NCBI GenBank assembly: GCA_903932145.1
Contig: CAIZFE010000004.1
Span: forward strand, 62,001-126,000
Source: an uncultured Rhodopila sp.
GTDB lineage: Bacteria; Pseudomonadota; Alphaproteobacteria; Acetobacterales; Acetobacteraceae
DNA: 64,000 nucleotides
Direction of reading: 5' to 3'
Position numbers and translations under genes: made by a program. How positions within the stretch are numbered: position 1 is the stretch's first letter; each line of letters begins with the position of its first letter. Positions 1 through 8,891 of the stretch are shown one piece after another. Under the pieces are notes generated by a model, which saw only the letters and a list, made by a program, of their open reading frames with translations, was not told the DNA's origin and searched no databases.

Positions 1-975
1 CTGACCGGCGCCGAGGCGGCCACCGTGGTGAACAACAACGCCGCGGCCGTCATGCTGGTACTCAACACCCTCGCCCCGGGGAAAGAGGTGCCGGTGTCGC
101 GCGGCGAACTGATCGAGATCGGCGGCGCCTTCCGCGTGCCGGATATCATGAGCCGTTCGGGCGCAATCCTGAAAGAGGTCGGCACCACCAACCGAACCCA
201 CGCCCGCGACTATAAAGACGCCATCGGCCCCGCCACGGGTGCGCTGATGCGCGTGCACCAGGCCAACTACGCGATCGTCGGGTTTACCGCGATGGTCCCG
301 GCCGCGACGCTCAGCGGCATCGCTCACGACGCCGGTATCCCGCTGATCGACGATCTCGGCAGCGGCAGCCTGGTCGATCTGGAGCGCTGGGGATTGCCGC
401 ATGAACCGACCCCGCGGGAGTCGCTGGAAGCCGGCGCCGACGTCGTCACGTTCTCCGGCGACAAGCTGTTGGGGGGACCGCAAGCCGGGCTGATCGTCGG
501 TCGCGGAAACGTGATAGCGGCGCTTAACCGCAACCCTTTGAAGCGTGCGTTGCGCCTGGACAAGGGGCGGCTGGCCGCTTTGGAGGTGGTGCTGCGGCTG
601 TATCTGGACCCCGACCGGTTGGCCGAACGGGTGCCCGCGTTGCGTCTTTTGACCCGGCCGGAGTCCGATATCCGAACCACGGCCGAGCGGATTCGGGGTG
701 CTCTGGCGGCACGCTGGCCGGATCGCACGGTCACCGTTGAGCCCTGCCGAAGCCAGATCGGATCGGGGGCTCTACCCGTCGATCTGCTGGTGTCCAGTGC
801 CGTCACGATAGAGGGTAAAGGACTGGAAAATATCACAAAATTTCTGCGCTCATTGCCGCGTCCGGTGATCGGCCGGGTTGCCCGCGGGCAGATCATCCTG
901 GATTGCCGGTGCCTGGAATCCGGCGACGAAGAGGCCTTCATTGCCCAGTTGTCCGGGACCGGCGATACTGGTTGA
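1..975 (+). CDS. selA: L-seryl-tRNA(Sec) selenium transferase, C-terminal part
   Basis: This PLP enzyme converts seryl-tRNA(Sec) into selenocysteinyl-tRNA(Sec) using selenophosphate. The reading frame is open from the first base, so the gene starts outside the window and 324 codons are visible. The fragment opens with [17 protein letters not shown], a hallmark of SelA. The PLP-binding lysine lies in [12 protein letters not shown] at fragment residue 155, which matches the position of K295 in the 463-residue E. coli enzyme if about 139 residues are missing. The stop codon lies one base before the selenocysteine tRNA, so both probably share one transcript. No selB follows, unlike many selA-selB arrangements. 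Identification is secure. Confidence 0.97.
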   Translation: MTGAEAATVVNNNAAAVMLVLNTLAPGKEVPVSRGELIEIGGAFRVPDIMSRSGAILKEVGTTNRTHARDYKDAIGPATGALMRVHQANYAIVGFTAMVPAATLSGIAHDAGIPLIDDLGSGSLVDLERWGLPHEPTPRESLEAGADVVTFSGDKLLGGPQAGLIVGRGNVIAALNRNPLKRALRLDKGRLAALEVVLRLYLDPDRLAERVPALRLLTRPESDIRTTAERIRGALAARWPDRTVTVEPCRSQIGSGALPVDLLVSSAVTIEGKGLENITKFLRSLPRPVIGRVARGQIILDCRCLESGDEEAFIAQLSGTGDTG

Positions 976-976
976 C

Positions 977-1072
977 GGAGGAGAAGCGGCCCCGGTGGGC
1001 CGGCCGGACTTCAAACCCGGTTAGGGCTGCCCTGCAGCCCCGGGCAGGTTCGACTCCTGCTCTCTTCCGCCA
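977..1072 (+). tRNA. selC: tRNA-Sec (anticodon TCA)
   Basis: This 96-nt sequence folds as a selenocysteine tRNA. It has an 8-bp acceptor stem (GGAGGAGA with TCTCTTCC, including one G-T pair), an extended 6-bp D stem (CGGCCC/GGGCCG), an anticodon loop CTTCAAA holding TCA, a long variable arm, the T arm GCAGG-TTCGACT-CCTGC, and discriminator G followed by encoded CCA. The last base pair of the anticodon stem is an A-C mismatch. The layout matches E. coli selC closely. It charges serine, is converted by SelA and decodes UGA in selenoprotein mRNAs. The 5' end is one base from the selA stop, so RNase P cleavage of a shared transcript is the likely route to maturity. Confidence 0.96.
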
Positions 1073-1256
1073 TCTGAATGACCGCTTTCGATGTCGATTT
1101 GGCGTGGCTTTGGCGCCACAGTGTGGCCGCTTCGATGCCTCGCCCTCTCGCTATCGGACATGCGCATCCCTATAGTTGTGGCAGCGGAAAAGCGGGACGC
1201 TGATAATATTCGGACCCTGCTTCGCCCGGTTTACGCAATAAATATGGAGAGGTTAT

Positions 1257-2315
1257 ATGAATTTCCGCAATGCTTTGATGGCGGCCACCTTGTTGACACT
1301 GCCGCTCGCAGCACATGCGCAACCGATCACCGGTTTGTACGTCGGCGCCGGCATCGGTGCGAATTACATGATGGACGAGCATGTCAAGGTCGGCACCCCG
1401 ACGGGCACCGTTACCGACAATTTGGGATCCCGTATCGGACCGGCTGGTGCGATCAGCCTGGGCTATGGCCTCGGCAACGGTGTGCGCGCTGAGCTCGAGG
1501 GCAGCTATCGGGAGAATTCGTTCAACACCGGCCACGGCAGCTTCACCGGCGGCGGCGGTCAGGAACAGAAATACGGCGCGATGGTCAACGTGCTGTATGA
1601 TTTTGCCGGGCTTCCCGTGGTTCAGCCCTATGTCGGCGTCGGCGCCGGCTATCAATGGGCCCAAGAGAACAACCTGCACGTCAGCCAGGGCGTAAACACC
1701 GCCTCCGCGAAAAATGGCACCGAAGGCAAGTTCGCCTATCAGGGCATTTTGGGCGTGGCGCTGCCGCTTGCTGGTGCTCCGGGACTCTCCCTGACGGCTG
1801 ATTACCGCTTCATGGGCCTGGTCGGCGACCGCACCTACAGCAGCAACACCGCAGGTGTGTCCGGCATCAAGTTGGATCACGATTACAACCACACCGTCCT
1901 GGTTGGTCTGCGTTATGCTTTCGGTGCGGCCCCCGCGCCGGCCCCGATGGCACCGCCGGCCGCTCAGGTCGCTCCGTCACCGGTGTCGCGCTCCTACATC
2001 GTGTTCTTCGACTGGGACAAGGCCGACCTGACCAGCCGCGCGCAGCAGATCGTGTCTGAAGCCGCCTCGAACTCCACCAAGGTGCAGTACACCCGCCTTG
2101 AAGTGAACGGCTACACCGACACCTCGGGCACCCCGGCCTACAACCAGGGCCTGTCCGTGCGTCGCGCCCAGTCGGTCGCTGCTGAACTCGTGAAGGACGG
2201 CGTGCCGAAGAGCGCCATCACCATCCAAGGCTTCGGCGAAACCCATCCGCTGGTCCCGACCGGCGCTGGCGTTCGTGAGCCGCAGAACCGTCGCGTCGAA
2301 ATCATCATCAAGTAG
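1257..2315 (+). CDS. OmpA-family outer membrane protein
   Basis: The 352-residue protein has a clear signal peptide ending AHA-Q near residue 21. A glycine- and aromatic-rich beta-barrel follows to about residue 215, then an Ala/Pro linker (APAPAPMAPP) and a C-terminal OmpA peptidoglycan-binding domain from about residue 243. Motifs in that domain include NGYTDTSG, SVRRAQSVA, GFGETHP and NRRVEI. Such proteins tether the outer membrane to peptidoglycan. A GGAGAGG ribosome-binding site sits four bases before the ATG, which fixes the start. A strong rho-independent terminator follows directly, so the gene appears monocistronic. The substrate or pore role is unknown. Confidence 0.93.
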   Translation: MNFRNALMAATLLTLPLAAHAQPITGLYVGAGIGANYMMDEHVKVGTPTGTVTDNLGSRIGPAGAISLGYGLGNGVRAELEGSYRENSFNTGHGSFTGGGGQEQKYGAMVNVLYDFAGLPVVQPYVGVGAGYQWAQENNLHVSQGVNTASAKNGTEGKFAYQGILGVALPLAGAPGLSLTADYRFMGLVGDRTYSSNTAGVSGIKLDHDYNHTVLVGLRYAFGAAPAPAPMAPPAAQVAPSPVSRSYIVFFDWDKADLTSRAQQIVSEAASNSTKVQYTRLEVNGYTDTSGTPAYNQGLSVRRAQSVAAELVKDGVPKSAITIQGFGETHPLVPTGAGVREPQNRRVEIIIK

Positions 2316-2335
2316 ATTTCGTCTTCGTGATGGAG

Positions 2336-2367
2336 AAAAGGGGCGCCCTCGGGTGCCCCTTTTTTTA
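2336..2367 (+). terminator. Rho-independent terminator after the OmpA-family gene
   Basis: An 11-bp stem (AAAGGGGCGCC paired with GGTGCCCCTTT, one G-T pair) closes a CTCG tetraloop and runs into a tract of seven T residues. It lies about 20 bases after the stop of the porin gene and also faces the convergent lipoprotein gene. Confidence 0.9.
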
Positions 2368-2378
2368 TGGCCGGCCGA

Positions 2379-2792
2379 TCAGAACGACCCGCACGCGTGT
2401 TCCACTGTCATGCCGACACGCTGCTGCTGGAACCTGTCCTGATAAATCGTGCGAATGCGGTTGATCGGAGCAATGGCCTCGGGTCCCTCCGGCAACGCTG
2501 CGATCACCACCTTGGTCGCCTCCGTCCCGGTCGTCTGCGTCTTCGGGTTCAGCCAGGCACCGTAGGCATCCAGCACCGTGTAGCCATCAGGCAAATTCAC
2601 CGTGACCGTATCGTCGAGAAACAAACGCCATTCGGCCTCCGTCAGGTCGCCACGACCCGGAACGGCTTTCCCAAAATACAAGGTGAACACCGACATTGGC
2701 CGCCCAAGCTCCGGCGAACAGGCGTGTTCGGCGCAGCCTCCGAGACAAGCGATCAGGCCGCTTATGCAAATTAAACCGACCTGCTTTGACAC
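2379..2792 (-). CDS. DUF3574-like lipoprotein
   Basis: This small protein of 137 residues resembles the DUF3574 family, whose function is unknown. The family pattern is visible in TLYFGKAVPGRG, TEAEWRLFLDD, LPDGYTVLDAYGAW and the C-terminal VEHACGSF. I chose the GTG start because it places a short hydrophobic signal directly in front of a lipobox (LGGC at residue 20, or LIAC at residue 16); a longer frame upstream reads into the 79-bp repeat and looks spurious. A weak GAGG lies ahead of the GTG. The mature protein is expected to be membrane anchored. It converges on the OmpA-family gene. Confidence 0.75.
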   Translation of the reverse strand: MSKQVGLICISGLIACLGGCAEHACSPELGRPMSVFTLYFGKAVPGRGDLTEAEWRLFLDDTVTVNLPDGYTVLDAYGAWLNPKTQTTGTEATKVVIAALPEGPEAIAPINRIRTIYQDRFQQQRVGMTVEHACGSF

Positions 2793-2807
2793 CGCCTCAC
2801 CCCCCGT

Positions 2808-2886
2808 CGTCATGGCCCGGCTTGTCCAGGCCACTTATCGCGGCACCGTCAAGGCACAGGTGGCCCGGACAAGCCGGGCCATGACG
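2808..2886. repeat. 79-bp inverted-repeat element, copy 1
   Basis: Near-palindromic element beginning CGTCATGGCCCGGCTTGTCC and ending in its reverse complement CCGGGCCATGACG. Arms of about 28 bp flank a short loop containing TATCGCGGCACCGTC. Two other copies of exactly the same length lie at 11722-11800 and 24326-24404. It sits between the DUF3574-like lipoprotein gene and the pyrC-like gene. It resembles REP/MITE-type palindromes and has no coding content. Confidence 0.88.
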
Positions 2887-2933
2887 GGTAAGGCGCCCGG
2901 GCCCCTGACGAGTATGGAAATCCCCGTGCGGGT

Positions 2934-4205
2934 TCAGCCAAAAACCCGCTTGCCGCGCTTCCAGGTGCCCAGCACGACGCCTTCCAGCGCCCGCCCGTCA
3001 AACGGCGTATTCTGCGCCTTGCCGGGTAGCTTCCCGGCCTCGACCTTCCAAATCCGCTCCGCGTCGAACAGGCATAGATCGGCCACCCCGCCTTTGGCGA
3101 TGCGGCCACCCTCGGCACCCAGCAAGGCGGCTGGCCGGGCGGTCAGCAGGTCGATGGCGGCGGACAGCGACAACGATCCGTTGTGCACATGCGCCAGTGT
3201 GACCGCGAGCAAGGTCGCCAAACCGGAGCCCCCCGCGGACGCCAGCGCGAACGGCAAGCGCTTGTCGTCGGCATCGCGCGGCTGATGATCCGACGCGATG
3301 GCGTCGATCGTGCCATCGGCCAGCGCCGCAATCACCAACTTGCGGTCATGTTCCTTCCGCAAGGGCGGCGACAGTTTCGCATAGGTCCGGAAATCGCCGA
3401 TCGAGGTCTCGTTCAGGTCGAAATACGGCGGCGCCGTGTCGCAGGTCACCGACAGCCCGGCGGCCTTGGCCGCTCGGATCAGCGCCAGCGCCTCACCGGT
3501 GGACACATGCGCGAAATGCACCGCCCCGCCGGTCAGTTCGGCAAGCCGAATATCGCGCACGACCATCATCGCCTCGGCCGCGGCCGGGATGCCGGGCAGA
3601 CCGAGCCGGGTGGATTGCTCGCTTTCCGTGGCGCATCCGCCGACGGCGAGCGACGGGTCTTCCGGATGCTGCACGATCCGCGCGCCAAAGCCGCGCGCAT
3701 ACGACAACGCCAGCCGCATCATCCGGGCGGATGCGATGGCGCGGGAGCCATCGGTGAAGGCGACGGCGCCGGCCTCACGCAGCAGGCCGATCTCGGCCAG
3801 TTCCTCGCCCTTGCAGCCGCGGGTGACGGCACCATAGGGCAGGATGGTCAGGCTGCCGGTTTCCTCGCCGCGGGTCCGCAGCAGGTGCACCAGCGCCGGG
3901 TCATCAATGGCGGGGTTGGTATCCGGCAGCGCCGCCAGCGTCGTGATCCCGCCGGCAGCCGCCGCGATGGCGGCGGAGGCGATCGTTTCGCGGTATTCGA
4001 AACCCGGCTCGCCCAACGCCGCCCTCATATCGATCAGACCGGGGCACAGAACCGCGCCGTCCGCCTCGATAACCGTGGCGCCGTCGGGAGTTCCGAGCGA
4101 TCCGCCGAAATCAACGATGTGGCCGTCCCGCACCAGCAGGTCGCCCAAAACGTCAACGCCGGCCCCCAGAATGCGGACGCGGGAGAAAAGCGTATCAGGA
4201 TTCAT
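2934..4205 (-). CDS. pyrC': Dihydroorotase-like protein, probably catalytically inactive
   Basis: The 423-residue protein is an amidohydrolase of the class I dihydroorotase family, but the N-terminal metal motif is lost. The usual PGLIDxHxHLREPG reads [14 protein letters not shown] at residues 55-68, so both zinc-ligand histidines are replaced (R61, A63) and the substrate-binding arginine is glycine (G65). Later elements remain recognisable ([25 protein letters not shown]). In Pseudomonas a similar inactive PyrC' binds aspartate carbamoyltransferase and is needed for its assembly. The gene overlaps the end of pyrB by 11 bp, which suits such a structural role. A working dihydroorotase should then be encoded elsewhere. 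Confidence 0.88.
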   Translation of the reverse strand: MNPDTLFSRVRILGAGVDVLGDLLVRDGHIVDFGGSLGTPDGATVIEADGAVLCPGLIDMRAALGEPGFEYRETIASAAIAAAAGGITTLAALPDTNPAIDDPALVHLLRTRGEETGSLTILPYGAVTRGCKGEELAEIGLLREAGAVAFTDGSRAIASARMMRLALSYARGFGARIVQHPEDPSLAVGGCATESEQSTRLGLPGIPAAAEAMMVVRDIRLAELTGGAVHFAHVSTGEALALIRAAKAAGLSVTCDTAPPYFDLNETSIGDFRTYAKLSPPLRKEHDRKLVIAALADGTIDAIASDHQPRDADDKRLPFALASAGGSGLATLLAVTLAHVHNGSLSLSAAIDLLTARPAALLGAEGGRIAKGGVADLCLFDAERIWKVEAGKLPGKAQNTPFDGRALEGVVLGTWKRGKRVFG

Positions 4206-5205
4206 TGCGGCGATGGCCCCGCGACAGCATGTCCAGCACCGCCATACGGACGGCGACGCCCATTTCGACCTGCTCCTTGATCACGCTGCGCAGCGGATCG
4301 TCGGCAACGGCGCTGTCGATCTCGACGCCGCGGTTCATCGGGCCGGGGTGCATGACGATGGCGTCAGGTTTGGCATAGGCCAGTTTTTCCTGATCCAGGC
4401 CGTAGAAGCGAAAATACTCGCGGGCGCTGGGGATCTGGCCGCGCGTCATCCGCTCGCGCTGGAGGCGCAGCATCATCACGACGTCGGCTCCGGCCAATCC
4501 GGCCACCATGTCATGGAACACCGTTACGCCGATGTCGGCGATTTCGGCCGGGATCAGAGTCGGCGGGCCGACCACGCGGACCTGACAGCCCATGGTGGTC
4601 AGCAAATGGATGTTGGATCTGGCGACCCGCGAATGCGCGATATCGCCGCAGATCGCGACGGTCAGGCCAGCGATCCGCCCCTTGCGCCGCTTGATCGTCA
4701 GCGCGTCCAGCAAGGCCTGGGTCGGATGTTCGTGCGTACCGTCGCCGGCGTTGATCACCGCCGCATCGACAATCTGCGCCAGCAGGTTTGGCGCGCCGGA
4801 TTGGTCGTGGCGTACCACCAGCAGATCGCAATGCATCGCGTTCAGCGTCGCCGCCGTGTCGATCAGCGTCTCGCCCTTGTTCACCGAGGACGACGACACC
4901 CCCATGTTGATGACGTCGGCGCCCAGCCGCTTGCCGGCCAGTTCAAAACTGGTGCGGGTGCGGGTGCTGTCCTCGAAAAAAAGATTGATCAGCGTGCGCC
5001 CGCGCAGCAGGTCGCGTTGGGTTTTGCCAGACCGGTTGAGCAGCACATAGCTGTCAGCGAGGTCGAGCAACTGGCCAATTTCGGGCGGTTGCAGCCCTTC
5101 GATCGCCAATAGATGTTTCTGCCGGTAGAACACGGCGCTTCGATGCAGCAACATGTGCGGGTCGTCAACAGGGCTTTGTCGGTTCGGCCGATCCAGGTGC
5201 GGCAA
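4195..5205 (-). CDS. pyrB: Aspartate carbamoyltransferase catalytic subunit
   Basis: PyrB joins carbamoyl phosphate to aspartate, the committed step of pyrimidine synthesis, in the cytoplasm. The 336-residue protein has the carbamoyl-phosphate loop [13 protein letters not shown], the HPTQALLDA motif and [12 protein letters not shown] near the C terminus. About 20 residues precede the conserved core. In Pseudomonas-type enzymes such an N-terminal extension takes part in nucleotide regulation, but I cannot judge that here. It is the first gene of a two-gene unit with the overlapping inactive dihydroorotase homologue. No pyrI regulatory subunit is nearby, consistent with a PyrB-PyrC' complex. 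Confidence 0.95.
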   Translation of the reverse strand: MPHLDRPNRQSPVDDPHMLLHRSAVFYRQKHLLAIEGLQPPEIGQLLDLADSYVLLNRSGKTQRDLLRGRTLINLFFEDSTRTRTSFELAGKRLGADVINMGVSSSSVNKGETLIDTAATLNAMHCDLLVVRHDQSGAPNLLAQIVDAAVINAGDGTHEHPTQALLDALTIKRRKGRIAGLTVAICGDIAHSRVARSNIHLLTTMGCQVRVVGPPTLIPAEIADIGVTVFHDMVAGLAGADVVMMLRLQRERMTRGQIPSAREYFRFYGLDQEKLAYAKPDAIVMHPGPMNRGVEIDSAVADDPLRSVIKEQVEMGVAVRMAVLDMLSRGHRRNES

Positions 5206-5311
5206 TCGCCGCCGGTAAAAAAATGTCCGCCCCTGTGCCGGAGGTCACAGCGCGGGTCTGTTCCGGCGGTCAGTATCGGGCCGTTCAAGATTTCACTGCC
5301 AGGAGGACATC

Positions 5312-5500
5312 ATGCAAACAATCGGTTCCGCCACCGTCGAAGAGCACGTGCATGGCGACACACGCTGGGTCGCGGTCAGGGCCCGCGGTGCGGAGTGGTC
5401 CTGGCTGACGCCCGAGGACGCGGTTCTGCTGGCGCGGCACTGGATGGCGACCTACGGCGCGAATGCGACAGCGACGGAGCCTCGGTCAATCCGCGGCTAA
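5312..5500 (+). CDS. Small hypothetical protein, 62 residues
   Basis: I do not recognise this protein. A strong AGGAGG ribosome-binding site lies six bases ahead of the ATG, the main reason to treat it as real. The product is soluble, with tryptophans in RWVAVR and EWSWLTPED and a helical stretch around AVLLARHWMATYG. There is no signal peptide or membrane segment. It is divergent from pyrB, and its last 15 bases overlap the convergent thioesterase gene. Function unknown. Confidence 0.62.
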   Translation: MQTIGSATVEEHVHGDTRWVAVRARGAEWSWLTPEDAVLLARHWMATYGANATATEPRSIRG

Positions 5501-5875
5501 GGCGCGTGGCTTGCCGTGGTCGTCCACCGCGACCAGCACAAATTCCGCCGCCGTGACCCGTGTTCGTTCGCCCTGGTTGCGGCGGAGGACCCAGGCCTCG
5601 ACGGTGACGGTGATCGACGTCCGGCCGGTCTTGGCGATGTCGGTATAGACGCAGACCACGTCGCCGACTTTCACCGGCTGAAGGAAGCTCAGATTCGACA
5701 CGGCCGCCGTCGCGACGCGTCCCTTGGCTCTGGTGCCGGCCGCGATCCCGGCCGCGAGGTCCATCAGCGACATGATCCAGCCGCCGAAAATGTCACCCGC
5801 CGGGTTGGTGTCGGCCGGCATGGCGACGGTGCGCAGGGAGAGTTCCCCCCGGGGTTGGAGGGCGTCGGCTTGCAT
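5486..5875 (-). CDS. Acyl-CoA thioesterase, hot-dog fold (YciA-like)
   Basis: The 129-residue protein matches the YciA/BACH-type acyl-CoA thioesterases, which hydrolyse short- to medium-chain acyl-CoA in the cytoplasm. The N terminus carries TVAMPADTNPAGDIFGGWIMS, where the Asn and the following Asp are the usual catalytic positions, followed by the hot-dog helix MDLAAGIAA and the strand FLQPVKVGDVV. An AAAGGAT site lies shortly before the ATG. The length is typical for the family. It is downstream of the ABC transporter gene on the same strand; the 66-bp gap allows co-transcription but does not prove it. Confidence 0.9.
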   Translation of the reverse strand: MQADALQPRGELSLRTVAMPADTNPAGDIFGGWIMSLMDLAAGIAAGTRAKGRVATAAVSNLSFLQPVKVGDVVCVYTDIAKTGRTSITVTVEAWVLRRNQGERTRVTAAEFVLVAVDDHGKPRALAAD

Positions 5876-5941
5876 CGCGTATCCTTTCTCAACAGTCGCC
5901 CGATACTATACGAACCAGCGACGGTGGGTGATCCCGGAATT

Positions 5942-7798
5942 TCAGTTCGAGATTGCGCTGGCGGGATCAGGCGATGGCCGGGGACGTAGTGTCTTGCGCA
6001 GCAGGCCTGCGAAATTGTGCTTCCGTTGAATCGCCGCGCCATCGTCCATTTCGACGCCTTTGGCATTACGGTGCAGCGTCAGTTTGCGGTCGTGGTAGTC
6101 CTCCAGCTCCGTCCGGTGGCCGACGCTGATCAGCGTGGCGTCGGCGAGTTCGGTGCGGAACAGGTCCATCATCGAGTCCTGGCTGGCGGCGTCCAAGGCG
6201 GCGGTCGCCTCATCCATGATGACGATGTCCGGGCGCAGGACGAGCAAGCGAGCAAAGCCGATGCGTTGCTGCTCACCGCCGGAGAGGACTTTGTCCCATT
6301 TCTCCTCGGCATCGAGTCGGGGGATGAAGCGCTTAAGGCCGCACTTCGTCATGGCGTCGTGCAACGTGGCGTCGGACGATTTTTGACCGTCATCCGGGTA
6401 GGACAACACCTGCCGCAAAGTGCCGAGCGGCAGGTACGGGCGTTGCGGCAGGAAGGCGACCTTGGCGCCGGCGGGCAACTTGATACACCCCGATCCCCAC
6501 GGCCAAAGCCCCGCAATCGCTCGGATTAGCGTGCTTTTGCCAGTGCCGGACTCGCCCATCAACAGCACTTTGTCGCCCTTGGCGATCACGGTGTCGGTCT
6601 CATCGATCATCACCAGGCCGTTGTGCTGGGCAACGCACAGCCCCTGGAGGTGGATATCGTTGTCGGGGCTTTCCTCGATCGTGATGCGCTCGTTGTCCTC
6701 GGTCCCGACCGAGGCATCGAGTTCGCTGAACGCGCTCCACAATCCTGTTACGCGGCCGGCCGAGGCCAGCCATTCGGCGATGCGGGTGTAGTTGTCCACC
6801 AGCCAGTTCAGCGCGACCTGGACCTGCACGAAGGCGGCGGCGGATTGGGTCAGGTCGCCGAGGGTGATGTCGCCGTTCAGGTAATTGGGTGCTGCCAGCA
6901 GCAGCGGCAGGACGGGGGCCAGCACGCCGTTGCCGCCCATGAGCCAGGTCAGCCATCCCTGGCTGGAAACCACCCGGGTCCAGGCGATGCCAACCAGTTT
7001 CATCGTGGCTTCAATGCCTTTGACCTCGTCCTCGGCGCCTCCGATCATGGCGATGCTTTCGGCATTTTCCCGCACGCGGCCCATTTCGTAGCGCAGTTGG
7101 GCCTCGTTGCGGTTGCGTTCCTCAATGCGGCCTACCAGTGCGTGGCCGAACAGTACCATCGAGGCGGACATGATGACCGAGTAAAGCACCGCCGCGTACA
7201 CCATGAAGCCGGGGATTCTGACGCCGTACACCACGGCGACGCCGCTTGCCGACCAGAGCACGCCGAAGAACACCGCCGCGGTCAGGACCGCGTTGGCGAT
7301 GCCGTAGCCGAAGTCGATGACCGGTTCGGTGGCGACGCGGGCGTCCTCGGCGATGCGGAACTCGGGTGCGTCGAGGTCGGGGGCGGCGATACTGAGGCGG
7401 TAAAAGCGCTGTTCCTCCAGCCATCGTCCGACGAGGCGGCGAGTGAGCCACTGACGCCAGAGGATTTGCAGGCGCATGCGAAAGACCAGTTGCAGCACCG
7501 CGACCAACGCCGCCGCGAACGCCAGGACGAGGAAGAGCAGCATCGCCCGGTAGAAATAGGAGTGGTTGTGTTGCTCGAGCGCGTTGAAGAACGAGCGGTT
7601 CCAGACGTTGATGCCATATTGCACGACGATGTTGGCGATCACGAGGGCCAAGCTGAGGAGCGTTAGGCTCCAGGCTTGGAATGCCGTGGGACCCTTCCAG
7701 TAGCCGCCGGCGAGTTGCCAGTATGCACGCACCGAACCTCGGCGGCGGGGGCGCGTGTCATCGGGTAGCGGCACTTCGACGGGTTCGGCCATCCCCAT
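5942..7798 (-). CDS. ABC transporter, fused membrane and ATP-binding domains (SbmA/BacA-YddA type)
   Basis: The 618-residue protein has an N-terminal ABC_membrane_2 type transmembrane region with several helices (for example AWSLTLLSLALVIANIVV) and a C-terminal ATPase. The ATPase shows Walker A (GESGTGKSTL), the signature LSGGEQQRIGFARL and Walker B with IVIMDEATAALD. Homologues include YddA and the BacA/SbmA-related exporters and vitamin B12 or peptide transporters; the substrate cannot be read from the sequence. Half-transporters of this kind act as homodimers in the inner membrane. Palindromic sequences overlap and precede the start codon. ATG at 7798 or the ATG two codons later are both possible starts. 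Confidence 0.9.
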   Translation of the reverse strand: MGMAEPVEVPLPDDTRPRRRGSVRAYWQLAGGYWKGPTAFQAWSLTLLSLALVIANIVVQYGINVWNRSFFNALEQHNHSYFYRAMLLFLVLAFAAALVAVLQLVFRMRLQILWRQWLTRRLVGRWLEEQRFYRLSIAAPDLDAPEFRIAEDARVATEPVIDFGYGIANAVLTAAVFFGVLWSASGVAVVYGVRIPGFMVYAAVLYSVIMSASMVLFGHALVGRIEERNRNEAQLRYEMGRVRENAESIAMIGGAEDEVKGIEATMKLVGIAWTRVVSSQGWLTWLMGGNGVLAPVLPLLLAAPNYLNGDITLGDLTQSAAAFVQVQVALNWLVDNYTRIAEWLASAGRVTGLWSAFSELDASVGTEDNERITIEESPDNDIHLQGLCVAQHNGLVMIDETDTVIAKGDKVLLMGESGTGKSTLIRAIAGLWPWGSGCIKLPAGAKVAFLPQRPYLPLGTLRQVLSYPDDGQKSSDATLHDAMTKCGLKRFIPRLDAEEKWDKVLSGGEQQRIGFARLLVLRPDIVIMDEATAALDAASQDSMMDLFRTELADATLISVGHRTELEDYHDRKLTLHRNAKGVEMDDGAAIQRKHNFAGLLRKTLRPRPSPDPASAISN

Positions 7799-7835
7799 TA
7801 TATGGGGTTCGATGCAACAATGACGAGATCGTCAT
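7793..7835. promoter_or_regulatory. Two short palindromes at the ABC transporter start
   Basis: CCCCAT-TAT-ATGGGG covers the start codon of the ABC transporter gene, and ATGACGA-GA-TCGTCAT lies 12 bases further upstream. Both are perfect inverted repeats with tiny spacers. They could be an operator pair or an mRNA hairpin hiding the start; no regulator gene is adjacent. The assignment is tentative. Confidence 0.35.
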
Positions 7836-7859
7836 GGACATATTCGGTCGAGCGGTTCG

Positions 7860-8837
7860 TCAGGGGCGCAGGACCACCGAACCGCTGACTGCCCGCGACT
7901 CCACGAGACGATGAGCGTCGGCGGCGTCGGCGAGGGGAAATTGGACCGGGGCCGGCGCGGTCAGCCAGCCTTCGACGAAGCCCTGGAACAGCGCGGCACT
8001 AATCTCTTCCAACGTCGCTCGGTCCTTCATGGCGTAGTGGAAAACATTGGGCCGCGACAGGGTCAGGGACCTGGCAAAAAGTTCCGCCGGGGCAACCGGA
8101 TCGACGGGGCCGGACGATTGACCGAAGTTTACCAGGTGGCCGCACTGCGCCAAACTTGCGAGCGAACCCTTGAACGTATCGCGCCCGACTGAATCGTAAG
8201 CCACATCGACGCCGAGGCCGTTGGTGATTTCGCGAATGGCATCGACGAAGTTCTCGGTTCGATAGTTGATCACGTGCGTGCAGCCGGCCTGACGGGCGAA
8301 GTCCAGCTTTTCCGCGCTTCCGGCGGTGCCGATCACGGTCGCGCCCCGCTTGACCGCCCACTGCACCAGAAGATTACCGACGCCTCCGGCGGCGGCGTGG
8401 ACCAGGATGGTTTCCCCCGGTTTGATCGGGTGAACCCGGCACGCCAGCATCTCGGCCGTCAGACCTTTCAGAAACACCGAGGCGGCGGTTACGTCATCGA
8501 CCCCATCCGCGATTTTGACGGCGAGTTCGGCCGGCAGCGTGCGTTCGGTGGCATAGCCGCCGTAACCGAGCGTCATGTAGGCGACGTGATCGCCTGATGC
8601 GAAGCGGGTGACGCCGGGGCCTATGTCCGTCACCAGACCGACTGCTTCCAGGCCGGGAATCCCGGGCAAGGTCAGGGTCCGATACAGGCCGGTGCGAACA
8701 TAGATATCGTGGAAATTGACGGCGACCGCCGTCTGGCGAAGCCGGATCTGACCGGGTCCGGGATTGCCGGTTTCGGTCTCAACGGCGGTCAGGACCTCCG
8801 GACCGCCGTGTTCGCGCATGACAATGGAGAGCGACAT
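7860..8837 (-). CDS. Quinone oxidoreductase, medium-chain dehydrogenase family
   Basis: The 325-residue NADPH:quinone reductase-like protein lacks the catalytic zinc ligands of alcohol dehydrogenases, as is usual for this branch. The N-terminal catalytic domain contains VNFHDIYVRTGLY and GLEAVGLVTDIGPGV. The Rossmann domain has VHAAAGGVGNLLVQWA for NADPH binding and ends with the typical ESRAVSGSVVLRP. It reduces quinones or alkenals in the cytoplasm, probably for detoxification. It lies 54 bp downstream of the TRAP transporter operon on the same strand. The family is clear; the substrate is not. Confidence 0.93.
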   Translation of the reverse strand: MSLSIVMREHGGPEVLTAVETETGNPGPGQIRLRQTAVAVNFHDIYVRTGLYRTLTLPGIPGLEAVGLVTDIGPGVTRFASGDHVAYMTLGYGGYATERTLPAELAVKIADGVDDVTAASVFLKGLTAEMLACRVHPIKPGETILVHAAAGGVGNLLVQWAVKRGATVIGTAGSAEKLDFARQAGCTHVINYRTENFVDAIREITNGLGVDVAYDSVGRDTFKGSLASLAQCGHLVNFGQSSGPVDPVAPAELFARSLTLSRPNVFHYAMKDRATLEEISAALFQGFVEGWLTAPAPVQFPLADAADAHRLVESRAVSGSVVLRP

Positions 8838-8891
8838 CGTGTTTCTTTCGTTCAGGCACCACGGCGCGATCGCTCGAGGACCTGCGCCAGT

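Noticed and set aside
973-975. Read-through of the selA TGA as selenocysteine
   Set aside because: SelA ends at a normal length here and the mature tRNA starts one base later, so TGA is simply the stop.
1078-1175. Terminator after tRNA-Sec
   Set aside because: A short GTGGC/GCCAC hairpin exists but the stem is five base pairs with no T tract.
3183-4280. Long open frame of 365 codons on the plus strand
   Set aside because: It is the antisense of the pyrC-like and pyrB genes, its product is rich in Gln, Arg and Gly without motifs, and the minus-strand genes are clear.
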